NCBI GenBank assembly: GCA_934408795.1
Contig: CAKRVQ010000009.1
Coordinates: forward strand, 1 to 14,930
Reading direction: 5' to 3'
From: an uncultured Eubacteriales bacterium
GTDB lineage: Bacteria > Bacillota > Clostridia > Oscillospirales > Acutalibacteraceae
DNA: 14,930 nucleotides
This document shows positions 7,948 through 14,516 of this stretch, in pieces. The notes under the pieces are model-generated. The model had not been told where the DNA came from. It searched no databases and saw nothing but the letters and a program-made list of their open reading frames with translations. Numbering within the stretch: the first letter of the stretch is position 1; each line of letters starts with the position of its first letter. Position numbers and translations under genes: made by a program.

Positions 7948-8847
7948 ATGGAAAACTTAAACCTGAGAACCAAAAGGAAAAAACATCTTGAATTGGGAAA
8001 AGTTGTTTTTGCGATTTTTCGTACATTGTTGATTATTATTCTTGCATATGTTATACTGAAACCATTCATATTTAAGATTTTATATTCTTTCTTTGAACCT
8101 TCGGATATGCTTGATTCAACAGTAAAGTACATCCCGAGACAACTGAGTACATATTATTGGAAATATGCATGGGAACACCTCCATATATCCACCGCGGGTC
8201 TTAACACCCTCAGAATGGCGCTGATCTCCGGCGTCATCCAGGTCATCACCTCAACGGTCGTAGGATACGGCCTTGCAAGATTTAAGTTCAAGGGCAGAGG
8301 ACTTTTGTTCGGACTCGTGATCCTTACCCTGATCGTTCCTCAGCAGATATACAGTGTCGCCCAGTACCTTTACTTCAACAGGATCGGCCTCCTCAACAAT
8401 GAGCTTTCGGTGTATATACTGTCTTTCGGTTGTATGACCGTAAAACAGGGACTCTATGTATACCTGATGAGAGAGTTCTTCAGGGGAATGCCGCGCGACC
8501 TTGAAAATGCCGCGTATGTGGACGGAGCGTCAACGATCGGCACTTTTATAAAGGTAATGCTGCCCAATGCATTCACCATGATGATCACAATTTTCCTGTT
8601 TGCCTTTTGCTGGCAGTGGACGGATACCTACTTCAGAGGTCTGTTCACACCGAACATCGATACCCTGACGAGTGTTATTTTCCAGACCCAGTTTGAGATA
8701 AAAGAACAGTCGGTCAGAGACAGCGTCGGAACAGGTATCGCTCAGAACACCGCGTCCCTTATCATAATAGCACCTCTCGTGATACTCGCGATAGTGTGCC
8801 AGAAATTCCTGGTTAAAAGCATATCCCAGTCGGGATTGGCTAATTAA
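7948..8847 (+). CDS. Carbohydrate ABC transporter permease, MalG type (second pair)
   Basis: The partner channel subunit of the second importer, 299 residues. The basic start (RTKRKKHLELGK) is followed by a first helix at about 21-42 and five more segments. The EAA loop at about 186 reads ENAAYVDGASTIGTFIKVMLP, a clear though slightly variant MalG-type signature, and GYGLARFKFKG precedes it as expected. GGAGGG at 7934-7939 is 8 bases before the ATG; an ATG at 7940 is out of frame and too close. The first 150 bases are strikingly AT-rich (31 G/C of 120 in 7981-8100) and use codons such as att, ttt, ttg and tta that neighbours avoid, then composition returns to normal (34 G/C of 60 in 8221-8280). 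Confidence 0.9.
   Translation: MENLNLRTKRKKHLELGKVVFAIFRTLLIIILAYVILKPFIFKILYSFFEPSDMLDSTVKYIPRQLSTYYWKYAWEHLHISTAGLNTLRMALISGVIQVITSTVVGYGLARFKFKGRGLLFGLVILTLIVPQQIYSVAQYLYFNRIGLLNNELSVYILSFGCMTVKQGLYVYLMREFFRGMPRDLENAAYVDGASTIGTFIKVMLPNAFTMMITIFLFAFCWQWTDTYFRGLFTPNIDTLTSVIFQTQFEIKEQSVRDSVGTGIAQNTASLIIIAPLVILAIVCQKFLVKSISQSGLAN
8029..8057 (+). promoter_or_regulatory. Promoter-like sequence inside the second MalG-type gene
   Basis: TTGATT (8029-8034), a 17-base spacer, then TATACT (8052-8057) preceded by TG at 8049-8050, giving an extended -10 form. It lies in the AT-rich patch and could feed the downstream binding-protein gene. AT-rich coding DNA produces such matches by chance, so this is tentative. 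Confidence 0.3.
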
Positions 8848-8878
8848 AAAAATAAAAATTTTTTACGGAGGAAAAACA

Positions 8879-10303
8879 ATGAAAATCTCGCATTTTCTGA
8901 AGCGCGCAATGCTTCTGCTGCTCGCTGCGGCTCTCGTGTTCTCTGTTACCGCCTGTGAAGACGGCAATGGCGGCGGCGGCAATTCAAGCACGATCCCGAT
9001 CTCGGGCGACGGCTCGTTCGACGATGTAGTGGACATGAACGGATATATGTTCACCGCAGTTAACCCCTTCCTTCTTGACTCGCCCGACCTCAACAAGGTC
9101 ACCTATGCCGAAAAGATCTTCGAAGAAGTTCGTCGGAAGGTAGAAAAAGAGTATAACTGCACAATAAAGATCGTCAACCCCGACACGTCCGATCTCGTCA
9201 GCAACCTTAAAACAAAGGTTATGTCAGGAGATAAGGTCGGCGACCTTTACAACCTCTATGCACTGCACCTCATTCCTTCTATCCGTAACGGTGTTCTTCA
9301 GGACATGTCAAAAATTAACGGACTTGATGTCAAGGATCCTCGCTGGGTAGAAGCTATAACCAATGTCGCAACCTACGACGGCGGCGTTTACGCCCTTGAA
9401 TTCATGAGACCGACCGAGGTCCGTACCTCTCTTATCTACAATAAGCAGGTTCTCAACAATATGGGAATCAAGGATGACATCCCGCAGCTCGTAAGAGATA
9501 AGAAGTGGACTTTCGATAAGTGGAGAGAGATCCTTAAAGCTTGCACCAAGGATACCAACGGAGACGGCGAAAACGATGTATGGGGCCTTATGAGCCATGC
9601 TCAGGTCTACTTCACCTGGTCGCTCATCGCTTCTAACAACGGCAGAGTGCTTGATGTCCATGAGGACGGCACCGTTACCGAGACCCTCAACGACGATAAG
9701 GTCGTAAACGCACTCCAGTTCTACTATGATATCATCAATGTAGATAAGGTGTTTGATAAGAATGCAAGCGCTGAGTCTGCAACCCTCGCAAATGACTTCC
9801 TTTCCGGAAAGTACGCATTTGTTTCCTGCGAGACCTGGCTTATCGACCAGCATATCAAGAAACTCAATACCGGTAATGTGCCTTACGGTCTTGTTCCCGT
9901 TCCGATGGGACCCGATGCGACCGACTATGCATCCAATGCCGATAATATGAGAATGTGGGCCATAACTACCACTAATAAGGATCTTGACAAGACAGTCCCG
10001 ATATTCAATGCTCTTGCCCGTTATACCTATAACTACGGCGAGGATCATTGGTGGGATGACGGTGTTGAGTATGACTACTTCAACGACGGAGACAAAGACT
10101 CTGTTGAGATGTATAACCTCACACTTGAAAAGTCTGTTATAGATTACGGCCATATGGTTCCCGATCTTTCATCCGAGATCGAGCAACAGATCCGTATAAA
10201 TGTTATCCTTAAGAGAAGAGGAACCATTGCCAGCGCGGTAGACTCGCTCCACGGAACCTTTAACGAAGCAATTTCCGCTCGTTTCAATGTCAGAGAAGAC
10301 TAA
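8879..10303 (+). CDS. Carbohydrate ABC transporter solute-binding lipoprotein
   Basis: A complete 474-residue extracellular binding protein for the second importer. Residues 1-25 form a lipoprotein signal (KRAMLLLLAAALVFSV) with lipobox VTAC, so Cys26 should be lipid-anchored. A Gly/Ser linker follows, then a family-1 binding-protein fold: 'VMSGDKVGDLYNLYALHLIPSIRNG' resembles the ligand-site region, 'LIYNKQVLNNMGI' and 'WTFDKWREILKACTKDTNGDGENDVWGL' are the classic hinge and TKD-NGDG-NDVWG segments, and 'FLSGKYAFVSCETWLI' is the usual 'F--GK-AM' element. Aromatic residues (WW near the C-terminus, YDYF) could stack on sugars. GGAGG at 8867-8871 is 7 bases before ATG, after a 31-base AT-rich gap. 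The C-terminus differs from the SBP at the left edge, so the two are not simple duplicates. Confidence 0.93.
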   Translation: MKISHFLKRAMLLLLAAALVFSVTACEDGNGGGGNSSTIPISGDGSFDDVVDMNGYMFTAVNPFLLDSPDLNKVTYAEKIFEEVRRKVEKEYNCTIKIVNPDTSDLVSNLKTKVMSGDKVGDLYNLYALHLIPSIRNGVLQDMSKINGLDVKDPRWVEAITNVATYDGGVYALEFMRPTEVRTSLIYNKQVLNNMGIKDDIPQLVRDKKWTFDKWREILKACTKDTNGDGENDVWGLMSHAQVYFTWSLIASNNGRVLDVHEDGTVTETLNDDKVVNALQFYYDIINVDKVFDKNASAESATLANDFLSGKYAFVSCETWLIDQHIKKLNTGNVPYGLVPVPMGPDATDYASNADNMRMWAITTTNKDLDKTVPIFNALARYTYNYGEDHWWDDGVEYDYFNDGDKDSVEMYNLTLEKSVIDYGHMVPDLSSEIEQQIRINVILKRRGTIASAVDSLHGTFNEAISARFNVRED

Positions 10304-10345
10304 GGCTTTGCCCTGACTTATTGTAAGAATAACGGAGGAAATCTT

Positions 10346-10798
10346 ATGAAAAAAGGCACCAACCTTTACATTGCCTTTGCGGCGCTTTGTGTGGTTGCTT
10401 TAGCCGTGTGCTTTGCCGGTTGTAAAGGAAAGGGAGGCAGTAATGTCTCGTCCGGCTCAACCGATACCTCCGCCGAGGGTGTATACTCAGGCGGCGATAT
10501 GATCGAAAGCAGATACGATAACGGCGATTATGACCGTAATAATGTAAGCAACGCCAACAGTAAGTTTGTTTTACCGGAAGACAGAGTAAGCTCTGATACG
10601 GACAGAAAGCAGCATAAGCCTTCCGTATCTTCCGGATCAAGCTCAAAGGCTAACAGTTCCAAAGCTAACAGCTCTAAGGCAGACAGCTCCAAAACGAGCT
10701 CATCTGTAAGCTCTAAGACCGATAGCTCAAAGACCTCCTCTACCAAGTCAATAATCACAAGCAGAGACGACGGTGGATTTACTTCAAGGTGGTACTGA
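10346..10798 (+). CDS. Small Ser/Lys-repeat lipoprotein, unknown function
   Basis: A 150-residue protein I do not recognise. Residues 1-25 are a hydrophobic signal with a lipobox-like FAGC (Phe at -3 is unusual), so Cys26 is the likely lipidated residue. After it comes an Asp/Asn/Ser/Tyr-rich stretch, then about residues 99-134 a low-complexity repeat of the form SSKAN, SSKAN, SSKAD, SSKTS, SSKTD, SSKTS, encoded by degenerate 15-base units. It ends in DDGGFTSRWY. The repeat looks like a flexible, positively charged stalk of the kind seen in surface proteins of gut Firmicutes. GGAGGA lies 6 bases before ATG. It lies 42 bases after the binding protein and 4 bases before the GH28-like gene, so it belongs to the same unit; a spacer, chaperone or surface-retention role is guesswork. 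Confidence 0.75.
   Translation: MKKGTNLYIAFAALCVVALAVCFAGCKGKGGSNVSSGSTDTSAEGVYSGGDMIESRYDNGDYDRNNVSNANSKFVLPEDRVSSDTDRKQHKPSVSSGSSSKANSSKANSSKADSSKTSSSVSSKTDSSKTSSTKSIITSRDDGGFTSRWY
10640..10747 (+). repeat. Degenerate 15-base coding repeat (SSKAN/SSKTS units)
   Basis: About seven partial tandem units encode Ser-Ser-Lys plus two variable residues. Third codon positions vary (agc/agt/tcc/tca/tct), so selection appears to be on the protein and the units are not a recent tandem DNA duplication. Confidence 0.7.
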
Positions 10799-10802
10799 TA
10801 AT

Positions 10803-12161
10803 ATGAGTATAAACGTTTGCGTAACCGACTACGGTGCAAAGCCGGACGGAAGCTTGCAAACGGGTAATATTCAAAGAGCAATAGACGACTGCTTCGCCCG
10901 AGGCGGCGGAACAGTGACTGTGCCCTCCGGTGAGTTCCTTACCGGAGGGCTGCGTTTGCGCAGCAATATTACCCTGAAGCTTCAAAAAGGCGCCGTCCTT
11001 AAAGGCACAAGAGATATCAAGGAGTATTTCGGATACCGAGATGACAAGGTCGAACCCCTTGATGAAAATACCCTTACCGATGTTCTGTGGACGCCTGCAA
11101 ATACGCCGAACAGGAATACATCCTTTCTCACAACGGCGGGCAGCAGGTGGAACAATGCATTGATCAGAATCATCAATGCCGAAAATGTCGCCGTTATCGG
11201 TGAAGAGGGTTCGTTGATAGACGGCTGCGACCCTTACGATGAGAACAATGAGGAGTATTACCGCGGCCCTCACGGAATCAACGCTCACTGTGTGAAGGGA
11301 CTTACCCTTAAGGGATATACAATACAGAACACGGGAAACTGGGCACATTCCGTCTATTATTCAAGCGATATAGTTGTAAACGGCGTTACCGTTATCGCAG
11401 GGCATGACGGAGTCCATTTCAGCTCATGCGATAACATAACGGTTACCGACTGCACTTTTTCAACGGGCGACGATTGCGTGGCGGGATTTGATAACAACGA
11501 TGTCGTTGTGAGAAACTGCACCATGAACAGCGCCTGCAGCGCCCTCCGCTTCGGCGGCAATAATGTGCTTGTCGAAAATTGCCATATGTACGGCCCCGCA
11601 AAGCATATTTTCCGCGGCGGACTTACGACCGAGGAAAAAAGAAGCGGCGCAAAGCCTGACTATAACGGTGACAGAAAGATGCTCAGCGTGTTTACCTATT
11701 ATTCCGATTTTTCCCTTAAGGTTCGTAAAACACCGGGAAATATCGTTATAAAAAACTGCAAGGTCGAAAATTCTCTTAGGTTCCTCCACTATAACTTTTC
11801 GGGAAATGAACCGTGGCAGAAAAACCGACCGCTGACCTCAATACGCTTCGAAGACATAACCGCGAGCGGTATTTCAATGCCGATACACGCTTACGGTTCT
11901 GAGGATGAACCGCTGAAACTCGTACTTTCGAATGTTGAGTATACAATGAACGGCGGCAAGAGCTGCAATGAGTTTATTAAAGCGGCGAACATTTCCGAGC
12001 TCACCCTTGAAAATGTGACCGTCAACGGCTTTGAAGGCGATACGATCGTCGCAAGTTGGGGAAATGTCGATAATGTGACATTAAAGAACTTTAACCTTTC
12101 CGATGATCCGTCCGCAGCCGTCACCTACCGAACCGATAAATTCGAATGCGGCGCAATTTAG
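10803..12161 (+). CDS. GH28-like right-handed beta-helix protein, probably cytoplasmic
   Basis: A 452-residue parallel beta-helix protein of the polygalacturonase/pectate-lyase superfamily. The N-terminus (VTDYGAKPDGSLQTGNIQRAIDDC) is the standard opening of such proteins, and there is no signal peptide, so it is likely to act inside the cell on imported oligosaccharides. In the catalytic region GHDGVHF (H201, D202) replaces the NTDG motif and keeps an Asp, and STGDDC (D223, D224) keeps the paired acids, but the canonical GHG histidine is missing (SACSALRFGG at 243-252) and no RIK motif is seen. A GTG at 10773 is in frame but overlaps the upstream gene. The ATG at 10803 has AAGGTGG 10 bases upstream and starts just where homology begins. 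Substrate and even hydrolase activity are uncertain. Confidence 0.85.
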   Translation: MSINVCVTDYGAKPDGSLQTGNIQRAIDDCFARGGGTVTVPSGEFLTGGLRLRSNITLKLQKGAVLKGTRDIKEYFGYRDDKVEPLDENTLTDVLWTPANTPNRNTSFLTTAGSRWNNALIRIINAENVAVIGEEGSLIDGCDPYDENNEEYYRGPHGINAHCVKGLTLKGYTIQNTGNWAHSVYYSSDIVVNGVTVIAGHDGVHFSSCDNITVTDCTFSTGDDCVAGFDNNDVVVRNCTMNSACSALRFGGNNVLVENCHMYGPAKHIFRGGLTTEEKRSGAKPDYNGDRKMLSVFTYYSDFSLKVRKTPGNIVIKNCKVENSLRFLHYNFSGNEPWQKNRPLTSIRFEDITASGISMPIHAYGSEDEPLKLVLSNVEYTMNGGKSCNEFIKAANISELTLENVTVNGFEGDTIVASWGNVDNVTLKNFNLSDDPSAAVTYRTDKFECGAI

Positions 12162-12163
12162 CT

Positions 12164-12205
12164 GACGATCGGTGCGGCAGTCGTTGCAGCACCTCGTCTG
12201 TTTTT
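12164..12205 (+). terminator. Attenuator-like hairpin with T tract before the last lipoprotein gene
   Basis: GACGA (12164-12168) pairs with TCGTC (12194-12198), GGTGC (12171-12175) with GCACC (12189-12193), and GCA (12177-12179) with TGC (12185-12187), with a 2-base bulge, one G-A mismatch and a 5-base loop. TTTTT follows at 12201-12205, and the RBS of the next gene begins at 12206. It could act as a partial terminator or as an RBS-sequestering structure. Confidence 0.5.
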
Positions 12206-12217
12206 GGAGATGATATA

Positions 12218-13414
12218 ATGAAAAACGGCGTAAAATCGATCGCCGCAGCAGTTACAACCGTTTTGATCTGCCTGACATTTTTTTCGGGTTGCTCGGTCTT
12301 CGGAAATTCCGGAAAGACCAAGCCCTCACTCACGACAATTAAAGAAATGTCCGGGGATGCAAAGATATACAAAAACGGTGCGGTATGCGAAGAATATGCC
12401 CAAAAAGGTATTGTGGAGCTTTCAAAGGGCGATACGGCGTCTTACCGCAATTTTGATTTTAACGGTGTCGATTACACGGTCCTTGCACCCTATGTGTCTT
12501 TGTCGGGCAACGGTGTGTTCGGAATAGGAATTGCAAAACTTACCGATGCCGAAGGCAATTCGGAGACCGTAAGAGCAGTTTTTGATACTGCAGGCAAGAT
12601 TGCCCAAATAGTAGCGTATTCCGAATCGGGGAGCAGAGTGCTGCTCGAAAAGGAGTATAAGGGACTTTCCTTTGAAGAACCCGTATCGCTTACCGCCGAG
12701 TATAACAAAGGCGTCATTTCGGTGTGGGCAAACGATACATACATGGTCGGAAAAGAATATGACCTCGGAACGGAAAGCGGAACACCGTCCGCATATGCAG
12801 ACTTTTACAGCGAGTGCGACGGCGTGTCGTTTAAGTTTATCAAGATCTACGGAAAAATCGCGATAATGGTATTTGATCCCTATGAATTTGCCGAGGGAGC
12901 CGAAAACCTTGCGGCACACGCCTCCTGGTCGGTAGGCACGGCAAAGGGCAGGGAGCTCTCCTCCTGCTACATAAAAAACTCCGGCGGCGCATTTATGGCG
13001 ACTCTTAACGGAGTAGGCCTTAAGAACGGTGAGGACTTTTACCTTTCGTATACTCTCAAAACGGAAAAGGCAAAAAAAGAATGGTACGGAATGCGTATCT
13101 ACCTTTCTTCAAAAAACGGCGAACGCGATCTCGCATTCTTCTCACTTGATTATGGTGTTTACTTCTCGGGCGGAGATAAAAGCTCAGAGGCATACCGTTA
13201 TTCAAGACCCGATAACGAGCCGGAAAAATTCGTGATAGTCCGTAAAGACGGATTGTATTATGTCTGGCTGAACGGAGAACCTGCCCTCTCGGGATACAAG
13301 CCGTATGAGGACACTTCATCCGTTACGGATATGTTCGGATTCCACTTTGAATTCGGAAAAGAGGAGGTCTCGGATATCTTCATTTGCAGACCTGCGGATA
13401 TAGAGATCTTTTAA
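12218..13414 (+). CDS. Lipoprotein with two beta-sandwich-like domains, unknown function
   Basis: A 398-residue lipoprotein that I do not recognise. Residues 1-24 are a signal ending in FFSGC, with Cys25 as the likely lipid site. Two beta-rich regions of similar style follow: about residues 55-205 and 215-398. The first ends in SLTAEYNKGVISVWANDTYMV; the second contains FVIVRKDGLYYVWLNGEPAL, and both have the 'strand-G-VW-N' look of concanavalin-type (LamG/DUF1080-like) jelly-roll domains that often bind glycans. The second is preceded by aromatic and polar segments such as FFSLDYGVYFSGG. The start at 12146 would overlap the upstream stop; the ATG at 12218 has GGAGA 7 bases upstream and begins exactly at the signal peptide, so it is preferred. 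A surface glycan-binding role is inference; sequence search is needed to confirm the duplication. Confidence 0.75.
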   Translation: MKNGVKSIAAAVTTVLICLTFFSGCSVFGNSGKTKPSLTTIKEMSGDAKIYKNGAVCEEYAQKGIVELSKGDTASYRNFDFNGVDYTVLAPYVSLSGNGVFGIGIAKLTDAEGNSETVRAVFDTAGKIAQIVAYSESGSRVLLEKEYKGLSFEEPVSLTAEYNKGVISVWANDTYMVGKEYDLGTESGTPSAYADFYSECDGVSFKFIKIYGKIAIMVFDPYEFAEGAENLAAHASWSVGTAKGRELSSCYIKNSGGAFMATLNGVGLKNGEDFYLSYTLKTEKAKKEWYGMRIYLSSKNGERDLAFFSLDYGVYFSGGDKSSEAYRYSRPDNEPEKFVIVRKDGLYYVWLNGEPALSGYKPYEDTSSVTDMFGFHFEFGKEEVSDIFICRPADIEIF

Positions 13415-13450
13415 CTCCGTCTTTTGTAAACAAAAAACAAGCTTGTGAGC

Positions 13451-13490
13451 AAATGCGGTACTGCCCGAAAGGCAGTACCGCATTTTTTTT
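13451..13490 (+). terminator. Strong rho-independent terminator
   Basis: A perfect 15-bp stem (13451-13465 with 13471-13485, core ATGCGGTACTGCC / GGCAGTACCGCAT) with a CGAAA loop is followed by a T run to 13490. It stands 37 bases after the last stop and closes the carbohydrate gene unit. Confidence 0.95.
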
Positions 13491-13646
13491 GATGCCTGTT
13501 TATATAACGGATTTTCTATATACCGTGCGCAGCCCATTGCTGAACGGGCAAGGGGGTCTCTTTATCTACTTTCTTTTTTCTCCCTCATTATACGACAAAA
13601 TATCCCCGTCGGCAGGTATATAATCATATCTGAAGGGGGCGTCGGT
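13491..13646 (+). promoter_or_regulatory. Intergenic region with candidate spoIIG promoter
   Basis: No gene is seen here. A perfect TATAAT lies at 13619-13624 and TACGACAAA, one base from the Spo0A-box consensus TTCGACAAA (reverse complement of TTTGTCGAA), lies at 13591-13599. The distance from 13596 to 13619 is 22 bases, the unusual spacing known for the Bacillus subtilis spoIIG promoter, where Spo0A binds over the -35 region. A transcript would start near 13631, just before the RBS AAGGGGG. A pyrimidine-rich run (28 of 30 bases, 13557-13586) precedes the box. Confidence 0.6.
13591..13599 (+). promoter_or_regulatory. Spo0A box-like site
   Basis: TACGACAAA matches the 0A box in 8 of 9 positions and is placed where the activator would sit for the spoIIG promoter. 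Position and gene context make it credible; one box alone is modest evidence. Confidence 0.5.
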
Positions 13647-14516
13647 ATGGTAAAGATCTATGTTGACATTCTTATCATTCTGAATGCTTTTGTTAACTTT
13701 TTCATCCTGCTTGCCGTGGCGGCGTTTTCGGGAGAACACCCGCGAATGCTCAGAACCGTTCTTGCCTCTTTTGTCGGAGCACTGTTTTCGCTTGCGGTGT
13801 TTTTGGACAGTTACGGGTTCGTTTTCGAACTTGCGCTGCGACTTATCTGCTCGCTGACCACCGTCCTTGTCTGCTTCGGGATAAGAAAAAACATAATACG
13901 GTTTTTAAGGCTGACGGGTATATTTTACGGTGTTTCATTTACATATGCGGGGCTGATGGTAGCGCTGAAATTCATCTTTGATCCCGAGGCTCTGAGTATT
14001 TCCAACGGCGTGGTATATGTTGCCATATCGCCTATTGTGCTTATTGCGGCAACACTCGTAAGCTATGCGGCCATCACGGTGCTGCGTCTCATAACAAGGC
14101 GCAACGGCAGCGGAGGCGAAAAGGTGAGGGCTCTTGCCCGGCTCGGAGACAGGAGCGTCTCGCTCACACTTCTCATCGACACGGGTCACGATCTGCGCGA
14201 TGCGCTTACGGGAGCCCCCGTTATCATTACCGATGCCGATAAGATGCGGGAACTTCTCGGCGACGGCGATTATGCCCTGTTTTCGGAGGAGCGATTCGAT
14301 GAGGCGGGCGGCATCGCGGCACGGTTCAGAATGCTCCCCGTAAAAACCGTAGGCGGCAGCTCAATGCTTAAGGCTGTCCGCATAGACCGCATAAAGATCG
14401 GCAAAAACGACAGAATGTACACTGTAGACGCTCCGATAGTTGCGGAAAGCGCAGATAAAATATCAGGTGATTACGATGCCCTTGCGGGCACGGATATAAT
14501 GCAGGTGACGATATGA
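13647..14516 (+). CDS. spoIIGA: SpoIIGA, membrane aspartic protease that activates pro-sigma-E
   Basis: SpoIIGA cuts the pro-sequence off sigma-E in the mother cell after asymmetric septation, when triggered by SpoIIR from the forespore. The 289-residue protein has five predicted membrane helices in its first 150 residues (opening [20 protein letters not shown], a SpoIIGA hallmark) and a C-terminal protease domain. The catalytic motif is at 178-182, IDTGHDLRD, with D178 aligned to the B. subtilis Asp183; the usual DTGN is DTGH here, and the following 'DP' is 'DA'. It is somewhat shorter than the B. subtilis protein (309). RBS AAGGGGG is 7 bases before ATG. It overlaps sigE by ATGA, the usual coupled arrangement. 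Confidence 0.93.
   Translation: MVKIYVDILIILNAFVNFFILLAVAAFSGEHPRMLRTVLASFVGALFSLAVFLDSYGFVFELALRLICSLTTVLVCFGIRKNIIRFLRLTGIFYGVSFTYAGLMVALKFIFDPEALSISNGVVYVAISPIVLIAATLVSYAAITVLRLITRRNGSGGEKVRALARLGDRSVSLTLLIDTGHDLRDALTGAPVIITDADKMRELLGDGDYALFSEERFDEAGGIAARFRMLPVKTVGGSSMLKAVRIDRIKIGKNDRMYTVDAPIVAESADKISGDYDALAGTDIMQVTI

Noticed and set aside
8848..8878. Possible promoter in the AT-rich gap before the binding protein
   Set aside because: A-T runs are present but no -35/-10 pair with proper spacing could be identified; the RBS alone is clear.
9308..10153. A 281-codon open frame on the minus strand
   Set aside because: It lies antisense to the binding-protein gene, which has a signal peptide, lipobox and family motifs. 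The antisense product is featureless.
10773..10802. GTG start for the GH28-like gene
   Set aside because: It would overlap the upstream gene by 26 bases, has no RBS, and adds residues before the recognisable start of the family. The ATG at 10803 fits better.
12146..12217. Upstream start for the two-domain lipoprotein
   Set aside because: It would overlap the GH28-like stop and place 24 arginine/cysteine-rich residues before a good signal peptide. ATG 12218 has a correctly spaced RBS.
13437..13446. Palindrome ACAAGCTTGT near the terminator
   Set aside because: Ten bases of perfect symmetry is short, contains a HindIII site by chance, and no matching second site is visible.
13384..13623. Small + strand open frame across the terminator
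   Set aside because: It overlaps the end of the lipoprotein gene and reads through the perfect terminator stem, with no RBS and low-complexity content.
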